This document shows positions 8,061-14,094 of a stretch of DNA of 24,850 nucleotides, piece after piece. The number at the start of each line of letters is the position of its first letter. Position 1 is the first letter of the stretch. The notes under the pieces are model-generated. The model searched no databases. It was given only the letters and a program-made list of their open reading frames with translations, and was not told the DNA's origin. Source of the stretch: DASUBN01 sp035465695 (GTDB lineage Bacteria > Pseudomonadota > Gammaproteobacteria > Natronospirales > REEB76); contig DATIVR010000067.1 in the NCBI GenBank assembly GCA_035465695.1, positions 1-24,850 on the forward strand, read 5' to 3'. Made by a program: the position numbers and the translations under genes.

Positions 8061-8083
8061 ACCTCCGATGTCATCGTCGCTCT

Positions 8084-8539
8084 TCAGATTGTGATGACGG
8101 GTGCCAGTTGCAGACGCGTCTCCTGAAGCTCACGGCAATGAGCGAGTACCATCGCAGTGAGCGCATGACGCCCGTTCTCGGTCAGTTGCACATGTGCCTG
8201 CCGGCGATCCCGGGTATCCCGGACTCGCCGCACGTAGCCCTTCTTCGACATGCGGGTGACCAGTCCGACCGACGTGTTATGGCGCACACGCAGTCGCACC
8301 GCCAGCATCCCGATGGTAGGGCCTTGGGGTTCATCGCTGCGGTCGATCTCCAGCATGGCCGCGAATTCGCCGGCGGTGACCTTCGCCTCCGTCAGGACGG
8401 CGTCATTGACCGCGAAGAAGGCCCGCCACGCATCCAGCCACTCGGCCAACCGCTGGCACTTTTCCTGGACCGTCGATTCGGCAGCGAAGTTGGCTGGGCG
8501 CGTCGGGAGAGCCCTGAGGTGAGTGACTCGGTCAGCCAT
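8084..8539 (-). CDS. MarR-family transcriptional regulator
   Basis: This 151-aa winged-helix DNA-binding protein belongs to a family of dimeric regulators that usually respond to phenolic or oxidising ligands. Visible parts are the helix-turn-helix (PTIGMLAVRLRVRHNTSVGLVTRM, about 73-96), the wing (YVRRVRDTRDRRQAHVQLTENG, about 101-122), where D-x-R-D-R-R is the conserved MarR wing motif, and flanking dimerisation helices. GGGAG lies about 8 nt upstream of the ATG. A 19-codon ORF with a strong ribosome site overlaps its start, implying translational coupling. Its targets are unknown; candidates are itself and the adjacent genes. A palindrome at 8643-8658 is a possible operator. Confidence 0.9.
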   Translation of the reverse strand: MADRVTHLRALPTRPANFAAESTVQEKCQRLAEWLDAWRAFFAVNDAVLTEAKVTAGEFAAMLEIDRSDEPQGPTIGMLAVRLRVRHNTSVGLVTRMSKKGYVRRVRDTRDRRQAHVQLTENGRHALTAMVLAHCRELQETRLQLAPVITI

Positions 8540-8591
8540 GACGGTGCTCCCGGTCTTCGACGCGACTGATTGTTCGATTCGTGAGGTTCAT
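8532..8591 (-). CDS. Possible 19-residue leader peptide overlapping the MarR start
   Basis: ATG 8591 is preceded by GAGGAG at good spacing, a stronger ribosome site than that of the MarR gene itself. The ORF encodes MNLTNRTISRVEDREHRHG, and its TGA (8534-8532) lies inside the first codons of the MarR gene. No homology is recognised. It could be a coupling or attenuation leader, or chance. Confidence 0.35.
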   Translation of the reverse strand: MNLTNRTISRVEDREHRHG

Positions 8592-8642
8592 ATGTTCTCT
8601 CCTCGCCGCGCCACTGTCTTGGCACGCGACGGTACACATCGG

Positions 8643-8658
8643 TGTCCCTGGTGGGACA
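8643..8658. promoter_or_regulatory. Perfect inverted repeat, possible MarR operator
   Basis: TGTCCC-TGGT-GGGACA is a 16-bp perfect inverted repeat about 50 bp upstream of the leader ORF. On the minus strand it overlaps TTGTCC, a possible -35. Size and symmetry fit a MarR-type operator. Assignment is inference. Confidence 0.3.
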
Positions 8659-8688
8659 AGACGCCGGCAACGCCGACGCCAACGTGGA

Positions 8689-9024
8689 TCAGGAGATGAA
8701 CGATGGGGGTGCGCGGCCGCGCGGCCTGATGCCGTAGGGGTCCGGCAGACCGCAGACAGGACGATAGGGAAGAGATTGAAGAGGCTGCGGGAGAGCGAGG
8801 ATCGAGGCAGCGTACAGCAGCGCCGAAGGCTCCGAAGCCACATGCAGGTCGCCCTGGCAGCGCTCACACTGCCTCGCACCATATCCACCCTTGTAGAAAT
8901 GCGCGACCTGGGCGGAGTAACAGGTGACGATGGCCAACGCGAACGCAGCCCAGAGCGCCCGCCGTAGCCACCGGCTGCGACCCGAATGAGACTGCAGGTG
9001 GCCACCGTGAGCCCGTTGCGCCAT
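8689..9024 (-). CDS. Small membrane-anchored Cys-motif protein, possibly DUF2946-like
   Basis: I do not recognise this with certainty. The 111-aa product starts at an ATG 3 nt after AAGG. It has a basic N-terminus, one hydrophobic segment (ALWAAFALAIVTCYSA, about 23-38), then CERCQGDLH with a C-x-x-C pair, a second hydrophobic stretch (ALLYAASILALPQP), and ends RPRGRAPPSFIS. The order of one membrane helix, C-x-x-C, hydrophobic stretch and an arginine/proline R-G-x-P-P tail recalls DUF2946 proteins, sometimes found near metal-handling genes. An upstream GTG at 9066 is also in frame. Length and composition are plausible for a gene, but a spurious ORF cannot be excluded. Confidence 0.4.
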   Translation of the reverse strand: MAQRAHGGHLQSHSGRSRWLRRALWAAFALAIVTCYSAQVAHFYKGGYGARQCERCQGDLHVASEPSALLYAASILALPQPLQSLPYRPVCGLPDPYGIRPRGRAPPSFIS

Positions 9025-9182
9025 AGCCTTAAGCGTCAGCGTCCATAGGAACTCTAATTCTGCCACAGACGACCGGCCGTTTCGGCGGGTGGCCGCTTGC
9101 CTACCGGGGCAGCGACTGCACCTATATAGACCTCTCTACCGGGGCTGGGGCCACCGCAGCCGCGGCCCGGGAGCTCAAGGGA

Positions 9183-9659
9183 TCAGAAGCGGCGCACGAG
9201 CTTCCCGGCGCTGACCCTGATCTCCTTGCGGAAGCTGAATGCGAGACCGGCGAGGGACAACACCACGGCAGCGCTCAACATCCGGTCCATGAGCTTCACT
9301 GTGGGACTGCGCGGCATGCCTTCCACGATCTCATACACGGTGTGCTCGCAGTTGCGCCAGACGTATGAATAGGTCTGGGGACGCGCGAGGATGCCGGAGG
9401 CGCGCTGGATGACCGCAGCGCGGGTCTCGGGATTGGAATGCGCCACATGAACCTCCCGGCCGCAGGCGAACTCGTTGAAGGACGTGACGCGCTCGCCGGC
9501 CCCTGTTCCCGGGCTGTTATGCAGTATCTGGTCGGGATCGAGGAAGATGCCCAGGTGCCAGACACCGGTCTTGCGCCGGCGCAGCACATCGCCGGGCTTG
9601 AGGTCCCGCACCATGCTCTCGTGCAACAGGACCCAATGTGGTTCGAACACGGTGGTCAT
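9183..9659 (-). CDS. LRAT-domain (NlpC/P60-superfamily) protein with C-terminal membrane helix
   Basis: The 158-aa product has the circularly permuted papain-like LRAT fold. LKPGDVLRRRKTGVWHLGIFL (about 20-40) carries the catalytic histidine H35, and WRNCEHTVYEIVEG (101-114) carries the NCEH motif with nucleophile C104. Members include lecithin:retinol acyltransferase, H-Ras-like phospholipases and bacterial proteins acting on lipids or peptides; the substrate here is unknown. Residues 127-143 (LSAAVVLSLAGLAFSF) form a membrane helix, followed by a basic tail, the same layout as eukaryotic HRASLS proteins. ATG 9659 is chosen over 9701 because the domain begins right after it; no clear Shine-Dalgarno is seen. 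There are no obvious operon partners. Confidence 0.75.
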   Translation of the reverse strand: MTTVFEPHWVLLHESMVRDLKPGDVLRRRKTGVWHLGIFLDPDQILHNSPGTGAGERVTSFNEFACGREVHVAHSNPETRAAVIQRASGILARPQTYSYVWRNCEHTVYEIVEGMPRSPTVKLMDRMLSAAVVLSLAGLAFSFRKEIRVSAGKLVRRF

Positions 9660-9738
9660 GGACTGAATATAAGCTGGTCGCGCCCGAGATGTCGCGCGCA
9701 CTTAACGCGATGCAGGTCTTCTGTCGTCTCGGCTGGTC

Positions 9739-10113
9739 TCAGCAGAGGATGGACGCGGGCAGCACCGATGCCATGATGGCAGTGGCCGGAAGGAAGTCGC
9801 TCGGCGACGGGAAGTCTTCATAGCCTATGCGATGGGTGCCCGGATCGAGGCTGGGCAGCAGCGTGTCGGAATCGCGCGGCGGCCAGGCGATATAGGCGGT
9901 ACCGTAGGTGCCGAGCTTGCGCGAGCGGACCGCGAGACGGCCGTTGCCCATCATCTCGCCAATGTAACGGCCGTCCGGCGCGAAGATCTCCGCGCCACGC
10001 AAGCGGCCGACATGCCGGCCCTGGCAGGACCAGAGGTCGTCACCGTCCCAATAGCCGAAGTAGCGGCCACTCAGGGTCCAGGCGCGCTGGAGAGTACGGT
10101 CCTTGTAGTTCAT
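9739..10113 (-). CDS. Small protein with 4-fold-beta-flower-like repeats
   Basis: The 124-aa product starts at an ATG preceded by CGGAGT. Residues 11-60 are four short blade-like repeats built as G-R-x-[hydrophobic]-G-x: SGRYFGYWDG, CQGRHVGRLRG, PDGRYIGEMMG, then NGRLAV. This looks like the 4-fold beta flower domain, a small all-beta module of unknown function. A second, clearer member lies at 17369-17785. The C-terminal half (about 65-124) has no recognised features apart from PPRDSDTLLPSLDPGTHRIG. There is no signal peptide, so it is probably cytoplasmic. Three GCTTATG-type heptamers lie upstream. The assignment rests on eye-level repeat pattern only. Confidence 0.65.
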   Translation of the reverse strand: MNYKDRTLQRAWTLSGRYFGYWDGDDLWSCQGRHVGRLRGAEIFAPDGRYIGEMMGNGRLAVRSRKLGTYGTAYIAWPPRDSDTLLPSLDPGTHRIGYEDFPSPSDFLPATAIMASVLPASILC

Positions 10114-10125
10114 GGTGGGACTCCG

Positions 10126-10193
10126 TTTGCTTATGCAAAAACTAGTCGCCGCCAAGGCTTATGTCATTCCGGTAATTCCCTTAAACATAAGCC
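10126..10193. promoter_or_regulatory. Triple GCTTATG heptamer upstream of the beta-flower gene
   Basis: TTTGC-TTAT-GCAAA (10126-10139) is an inverted repeat containing GCTTATG. GGCTTATG (10156-10163) and its reverse complement CATAAGCC (10186-10193) form a second, wider inverted repeat. The three copies sit within 70 bp just upstream of ATG 10113, as expected for operator sites. The binding protein is unknown. Confidence 0.35.
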
Positions 10194-10230
10194 CGGAAAC
10201 ACCGGTGTATGAGCCGCTGCGGGGCCGGCC

Positions 10231-10794
10231 TTAGAAGTGGCCTCCCTGGGCGAGGTAGTCATTTTCCGCGGCAGTGCTGCGCCGGCCGTAGCAGGCATTC
10301 CGCCCCGGGAAGCGGCCATAGGTCCTGACGATGTCCCGGTGTTCTATCGCGGACTTCAGGAATCCCTCGATGGACCGTCCGGCGCACTCCTCCGCCAGCC
10401 GCGTGAAGAGCTCGACGCTGCGTTCCTGCAAGGCCAGGTCCTCGGCGTGCATGAAGGGCATGTAAAGGAACCCGCGCTGTTCGCAGCCGAGCTTGCGGTC
10501 GAACCCGCGGGCGATGGCCCGTTGCGATACGGGTAACGCCAGGGAGGCCTGCTCATATCCCCGCCGTTGCTTGCGATGCAATTGCAGGGAGAACTGATCC
10601 AGCAGCACCACCAAGGCCACGGCACCTTCAGGAGTCTCTGCCCACCCATCCAGTCTTCCTGCCACGGCGTCGGCAAGCTTGCCGCCGAACCGATGCCGCA
10701 CCTCCCGGTCGGTAGTGGCCGCGGCCCCGAACCAAAGATCCGGACCGGACCCAGGCCCGAACCAGAAATCCAGGACGGCGACGTGACTGACCAT
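10231..10794 (-). CDS. DUF924 family protein
   Basis: DUF924 proteins are about 190-residue all-helical cytoplasmic proteins with a TPR-like fold and no assigned reaction; this one has 187 aa. Family landmarks are VLDFWFGPGS near the N-terminus, DLWFGAAATTDREVRHRFGG, TPEGAVALVVLLDQF, FLYMPFMHAEDLALQERSVELF, and HRDIVRTYGRFPGRNACYGR before the end YLAQGGHF. The segment after LDQF reads SLQLHR, whereas most members I recall have PRNLYR, so this is a diverged copy at that motif. ATG 10794 and GTG 10797 are both possible starts, each with a weak ribosome site. It is divergent from the acidic protein gene at 10931. Confidence 0.88.
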   Translation of the reverse strand: MVSHVAVLDFWFGPGSGPDLWFGAAATTDREVRHRFGGKLADAVAGRLDGWAETPEGAVALVVLLDQFSLQLHRKQRRGYEQASLALPVSQRAIARGFDRKLGCEQRGFLYMPFMHAEDLALQERSVELFTRLAEECAGRSIEGFLKSAIEHRDIVRTYGRFPGRNACYGRRSTAAENDYLAQGGHF

Positions 10795-10930
10795 CACCCA
10801 AGCCTAAGACAGATCCGATGCTGGTCAAAGGCCCGATCAAGACCGTGATGTGGCCGACACGGTCCTGCGGACTATCACCTTCCAATGCCGGGCATTCGCC
10901 CGATGTGGTTGGACGACATAGGTGACTAGC

Positions 10931-11377
10931 ATGACTGACGCAAGCGACAGCCACGGAGAGGATGCAGCCATGTTCGACGAAGACCAGATCATCGATAGCT
11001 ACCAGAACGTCGTCTGTAGTCCCGCCGGTAACGAGAGCGTGGAAGCGATCACGGGCGGCCGCGAGGCCCTCCAGCACGTGGCCCACGTAGGCGGCTACAT
11101 GGAGGTGGCGGATATCTATCTTGAGCGCGGCGAGAGATCGGAGAACGACGAGGATGCCGAACGTATCGCCGGCGAGCCGTCATCGGACCGTGAGGAAGGC
11201 GACCCGCAGCGACGGCCGCCCACGGGTCACGGCAGCGGCGACCGCAATGAACCGGGTCATGCGCATCAGGAAGGCGGGCCATCGGGCGATGACGAGAGCG
11301 AGCGTGGCCGCGCCTCCAGCGGTGAATCGTTCGAGGACGAAGCCGACAACGCGCTGTTTCGCCCACACCGTCCCTAA
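10931..11377 (+). CDS. Acidic, low-complexity hypothetical protein
   Basis: No family is recognised. The 148-aa product has a short ordered-looking N-terminal part (FDEDQIIDSYQNVVCSPAGN and VAHVGGYMEVADIYLERGER, about residues 15-75). The rest is a highly charged, disordered tail rich in E, D, G, S and R. Two starts are credible: ATG 10931 (AGGTG upstream) and ATG 10970 (GGAGAGG 8 nt upstream, beginning MFDEDQ). The stop is 28 nt before the secreted His-rich protein gene, so the two may be co-transcribed. Codon choice in the tail is unusual because of its composition, which lowers certainty that all of it is conserved coding sequence. Confidence 0.55.
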   Translation: MTDASDSHGEDAAMFDEDQIIDSYQNVVCSPAGNESVEAITGGREALQHVAHVGGYMEVADIYLERGERSENDEDAERIAGEPSSDREEGDPQRRPPTGHGSGDRNEPGHAHQEGGPSGDDESERGRASSGESFEDEADNALFRPHRP

Positions 11378-11405
11378 CGAGAGATCAATTACAGGAGCAT
11401 CCACC

Positions 11406-11900
11406 ATGTGCAGACTGCCCATACTCATCCTCGGTCTGGCGGCCGCATCCGCCGGCACCGCGGCTTTCGCCATAGGCAGCAATCCGCCGCCGCCGTTGAC
11501 CAACGTGAATGCCGCCCCTTCCAACGCCAACGAAGCGGCAGGCGTCTACAACGGATACACCCAGTCGGAAGTCGATCAAGCGGCGATGCACGCGGAGCAT
11601 GCCTATCAAGCGGGTGAGGTCCCCGAGTTGCATGACCACCTGCACCATGTGATCAACTGCCTGGAAGGCACCCACGGACCGGACTTCGATGCCCACACCG
11701 AGAACCCCTGCGCGCACATGGGCAAGGGCGCTTTGAACGACGTCCCGGCAGACAGCGATGCCCATCGCGAGCTCGCCCAGGCCCTGAGCGATGCCAAGAA
11801 CGGGCTGGCCAAGACCACGGTGAAGGACGCGCACGCCGACGCCAAGAAGGTGCTGGATGACGTGCAGAAGGTCCAGTCGAAGTACGGCGATCGCCCGTAA
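11406..11900 (+). CDS. Secreted His-rich helical protein of unknown function
   Basis: The 164-aa product begins with a signal peptide (MCRLPILILGLAAASAGTAAFA), so it is periplasmic or exported. AGGAG lies 9 nt upstream of the ATG. The mature part has a short Pro/Asn linker followed by helices with many histidines (HAEHAYQAG, ELHDHLHHVINCLEG). Two cysteines, C85 and C102, lie in NCLEGTHGPDF and NPCAHMG and may form a disulfide. The last 50 residues are a charged Ala-rich amphipathic helix (AHADAKKVLDDVQKVQ). The pattern recalls small helical His-rich metal-binding proteins such as SmbP, but I cannot show homology. A metal- or haem-binding role is a guess. Confidence 0.7.
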   Translation: MCRLPILILGLAAASAGTAAFAIGSNPPPPLTNVNAAPSNANEAAGVYNGYTQSEVDQAAMHAEHAYQAGEVPELHDHLHHVINCLEGTHGPDFDAHTENPCAHMGKGALNDVPADSDAHRELAQALSDAKNGLAKTTVKDAHADAKKVLDDVQKVQSKYGDRP

Positions 11901-11937
11901 CCGGGGGATATCCCCTAGCCGGAAGATGTCCATGTAG

Positions 11938-11965
11938 CGTCGGCTCGTCAGATGGCGAGCCGACG
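11938..11965 (+). terminator. Hairpin after the His-rich protein gene
   Basis: CGTCGGCTCG (11938-11947) pairs perfectly with CGAGCCGACG (11956-11965) around an 8-nt loop. TGTTATGAC follows, with no long U-tract. It lies 28 nt before the DUF6496-type gene, so it may be a terminator for the upstream gene or an attenuator. Confidence 0.5.
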
Positions 11966-11992
11966 TGTTATGACGGGCCAAAGGAGAACCTA

Positions 11993-12244
11993 ATGGCACG
12001 AAAGAAGAGGAAACGTAAATACTCGAAGAGCGCCAGCAACGAAGTGGGGCGTGAGATCCATCGCGCCAAGCGCGGCAAGGCCAAGAGCGGCAAAGGGCGG
12101 CACGGCAAGGTCAAGTCGCGCAAGCAGGCCATCGCGATCGGCCTGTCCAAGGCGCGAAGGAAAGGCAAGAAAGTGCCGCCCAAGAAAGGCGAGAAACGGG
12201 GTGGCCGCAGGAAGAAGCGCGGAGGACGCCGGAAGCGTCGTTAA
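11993..12244 (+). CDS. Very basic small protein, DUF6496-type
   Basis: This 83-aa protein is about half Lys and Arg. AAAGGAG lies 8 nt upstream of the ATG. The central segment VKSRKQAIAIGLSKARRKG (about 40-58) is the conserved core of DUF6496 proteins, a small bacterial family of unknown function. Flanks are Lys/Gly-rich, and the C-terminus is a run of GGRRKKR repeats. Such composition suggests binding to nucleic acid or another polyanion; with a polyphosphate locus nearby, polyphosphate binding is also conceivable, but neither is shown. It is likely cytoplasmic. A strong hairpin follows the stop. Confidence 0.85.
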   Translation: MARKKRKRKYSKSASNEVGREIHRAKRGKAKSGKGRHGKVKSRKQAIAIGLSKARRKGKKVPPKKGEKRGGRRKKRGGRRKRR

Positions 12245-12247
12245 GAG

Positions 12248-12296
12248 TGCCCTTTAAAGAGGGCAACCGCCGCCACGGTACAGGGTCCGTGGCGGC
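12248..12296 (+). terminator. Two hairpins after the DUF6496-type gene
   Basis: GCCCT-TTAAAG-AGGGC (12249-12264) is followed by GCCGCCACGG (12269-12278), which pairs with CCGTGGCGGC (12287-12296) around an 8-nt loop. Both lie directly after the TAA at 12244. There is no U-run, so termination strength is uncertain. Confidence 0.5.
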
Positions 12297-12341
12297 AGCC
12301 CTGAGAGATCCAGACATAAGCTCATGCCCGGGTCTGCCCTC

Positions 12342-12366
12342 ATGGGTGGACAGGAGCCCCACCCAT
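12342..12366. other. Isolated hairpin in the intergenic region
   Basis: ATGGGTGG (12342-12349) pairs exactly with CCACCCAT (12359-12366) around a 9-nt loop. It lies between two terminator-like regions; no gene is supported at 12297-12446. Function unknown. Confidence 0.3.
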
Positions 12367-12446
12367 AACCATCTCATGCACCAGCCCCGGGCCGCAGGAG
12401 CCATGCGGGATACAACATGCGCATGCCCCCACGCGGCCCTGGACAG

Positions 12447-12498
12447 GCCGGCAGGCGGACAGCATCGCCTGCCGGCATTGCGGGCCTTCCCGGCCCGC
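12447..12498 (-). terminator. Double hairpin terminating the first hemerythrin gene
   Basis: GCGGGCC-TTCCC-GGCCCGC (12480-12498) and GCCGGCAGGCG / CGCCTGCCGGC (12447-12476, 8-nt loop) are both perfect stems. They lie immediately beyond the hemerythrin stop at 12504 on the minus strand. Confidence 0.55.
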
Positions 12499-12503
12499 GC
12501 AGA

Positions 12504-13136
12504 CTACAAGCGCGCGCCGGAATCTGGCCGGATGCTCTGATCCCGGAACAGGGAGCTCGGCATGGCGGCCTGTTCCTGGCCGGCACCATGAGCCATCTCC
12601 TCCAGGAGCTCAAGCTTGCGGCGCGAGAGCTGCTGGCCGAGCGCTTCCACGTCCACATCGCACTTCTTGGCCTTGGAGAACATCTTGTGTTCTTCCTCCT
12701 TGATGTGATGCTTGGTGTATTCGCACATCACCTGCACCCGTGCTTCGCACTCGACGTCGTCGGGAGCGGCCTCCACCTCGGTGATCAACCTCTTCAGGCT
12801 CGCATGTTCGACGCGCGCCTCCGGGATCACCAGGCTGTCTTCCTTGCGGTCGTCCTCGTCTTCCTGGCCGGTGAGAGCCGCATTCACCGCAGGATAGAAG
12901 ATGTCCTCTTCGATACGCATATGCACGCTCAGCGCGAGGCAAAGTTCCGCCACGAGCATCTGCTTTTCAGTGGATGACTCGGCGTCGAAGAACTTGTCGT
13001 AGAGGTCCTCGGCTTCATCGTGCTCTGTCTTCAACAGATCCACGGCATCCGAGGGCTTTGCCTGCCGCGCCTTCTCCAACATCTTGCTCGCGACCTGGGA
13101 TCGTATGTTGCTGCTGTCAGCGGATAGTTCTGGCAT
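12504..13136 (-). CDS. Hemerythrin-like HHE domain protein (copy 1)
   Basis: The 210-aa product carries a four-helix hemerythrin domain (about 30-155), which binds a non-haem di-iron centre to sense or store O2 or handle iron or NO. Ligand candidates in order are H39 (LLKTEHDEAEDLYD), H72 and E76 (SVHMRIEEDIFYP), H111 (ARVEHASLK), and H143/H144 with E147/E148 (TKHHIKEEEHKMF). AGAGGATAAGCC before the ATG supports the start. An acidic insert (QEDEDDRKED) lies between helices 2 and 3. The C-terminal extension ends in PSSLFRDQSIR, shared with copy 2 at 16593. It diverges from the RGG-motif gene at 13513. A stress role is inferred from neighbours, not shown. Confidence 0.92.
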   Translation of the reverse strand: MPELSADSSNIRSQVASKMLEKARQAKPSDAVDLLKTEHDEAEDLYDKFFDAESSTEKQMLVAELCLALSVHMRIEEDIFYPAVNAALTGQEDEDDRKEDSLVIPEARVEHASLKRLITEVEAAPDDVECEARVQVMCEYTKHHIKEEEHKMFSKAKKCDVDVEALGQQLSRRKLELLEEMAHGAGQEQAAMPSSLFRDQSIRPDSGARL

Positions 13137-13512
13137 TGGCTTATCCTCTTCGTGGGTGGGAGCGTGGCGGCCGAAGCCGTAGCGCGGACTGCGAAATTAA
13201 TGCGCTATGCATCTGCGGACTGTGAGATGCCGCGCAAAAATGCGCATGTCTCTTTTCGTCGTCGTTAGTCACATGTGTTCCCGGCGCGACTACCTGAGTG
13301 TCTTTGCACTCGTATCACTTCTGAGAGCGTCGGGGCGAGTCTGTGCACATGGTCACGGTGGGCGCTCAGCCGCATCGCAACAATGCCCTCACGCGCTCAC
13401 ACAACCCGGACATGACTTCAGGTCGTGGTGGGAGCGTCATCGCCGCGATGCGGGCAGCCGTCGCGTCGATGACCGGAAACATCGCTGCTCGCGACGGATA
13501 ACGGAGAGTCTC
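13137..13512. other. Divergent intergenic region, hemerythrin copy 1 / RGG-motif gene 1
   Basis: No gene is supported over about 375 bp. The region must hold promoters for both flanking genes. It has an AT-rich patch (GAAATTAATGCGC around 13191-13205), a small GCGC-AAAAAT-GCGC hairpin and GAGTG-TCTTTG-CACTC. I cannot assign -35/-10 elements reliably. Confidence 0.5.
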
Positions 13513-13983
13513 ATGAGCGAGAACGAATTGAATCAGGACGTGCAGCAAGACCCCGGCAGCCAGCAGGACGCCGGCAGTTCGGGTATGCAGGCCGCCGGCG
13601 CGACGCAGGACAAAGATGCCCAGCGTCGTGGCGGAGAACATAGTCACGGCGGGAGCGGTTCGAGCCGCAGCGCTTCAGGCTCCTCTTCCGAGGAGGACGA
13701 CGAGTCGGGCAGTAACCGCAGCAGCGCCCATAGCGGCTCCAACGCCAGCGGCGCTGCGGTGGACAAGGACGCTCAGCGTCGCGGTGGCGAACACAGCCAC
13801 GGCGGCAGCCAAAGCGCCGGCAGCAGCCGCGGCGGCGGCCAGAGCCGCAGCGCCAGCGGCGAGTCTGAGGATGAAGCGCATCGCAACCGCAGCGAAGCCC
13901 ATAGCGGCAAGAACGCCAGCGGCGCCGCGGTGGACAAGGACGCCCAGCGTCGCGGTGGTGAACACAGCCACGGCGGCCGTTGA
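13513..13983 (+). CDS. Disordered Ser/Gly-rich protein with three RRGGEHSHGG repeats (RGG gene 1)
   Basis: The 156-aa product starts at an ATG preceded by CGGAGAG. The frame is open further upstream, but that stretch lacks coding character. The protein is almost wholly low complexity (S, G, A, E, H, R) and hydrophilic. The core DKDAQRRGGEHSHGG occurs three times, at 33-47, 84-98 and 141-155. Copies 2 and 3 belong to a longer 31-residue unit repeated with a 57-residue period. The motif is reminiscent of the KGG motif of E. coli YciG-type stress proteins (AGRKGGQHSGG), but with RRGG and HSHGG. Two shorter relatives follow at 14095 and 14543. A strong intrinsic terminator follows. No function is known; the family context suggests stress or desiccation protection. 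Confidence 0.8.
   Translation: MSENELNQDVQQDPGSQQDAGSSGMQAAGATQDKDAQRRGGEHSHGGSGSSRSASGSSSEEDDESGSNRSSAHSGSNASGAAVDKDAQRRGGEHSHGGSQSAGSSRGGGQSRSASGESEDEAHRNRSEAHSGKNASGAAVDKDAQRRGGEHSHGGR
13714..13806 (+). repeat. Internal duplication unit, copy A (matches 13885-13977)
   Basis: This 93-bp unit codes for residues 68-98 (from NRSSAHSG to GGEHSHGG). A nearly identical unit follows 171 bp downstream within the same gene. Differences are S/E, S/K and silent changes. It indicates an internal tandem duplication. Confidence 0.75.
13885..13977 (+). repeat. Internal duplication unit, copy B (matches 13714-13806)
   Basis: Second copy of the unit, residues 125-155. The core nucleotide stretch coding for VDKDAQRRGGEHSHGG is nearly identical to copy A and to the same region in gene 3. 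Confidence 0.75.
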
Positions 13984-13999
13984 GCTCACCTGCTGAACG

Positions 14000-14033
14000 A
14001 GGCCGGGGACGGGAGTCTCCGGCCTTGTCTTTT
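14000..14033 (+). terminator. Intrinsic terminator of RGG gene 1
   Basis: AGGCCGGGGAC (14000-14010), loop GGGA, then GTCTCCGGCCT (14015-14025): an 11-bp stem with one G-U pair, followed by TGTCTTTT. A textbook Rho-independent terminator 17 nt after the stop. Confidence 0.85.
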
Positions 14034-14094
14034 CCGCGGCCAAGGGCGGCGCCCGCGGGCGATCTCCCAGCCGCCCGACACAGAGGAGTCTCTT

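Noticed and set aside
12417..12977. Plus-strand open frame opposite hemerythrin copy 1
   Set aside because: Antisense to conserved hemerythrin ligands. Its hydrophobic look (LGLGEHLVFFLLDVML) is the complement of the charged helices.
13207..13512. N-terminal extension of RGG gene 1
   Set aside because: The frame is open but the residues are unlike the paralogues. A good ribosome site precedes ATG 13513, and the two paralogues have similarly short N-termini.
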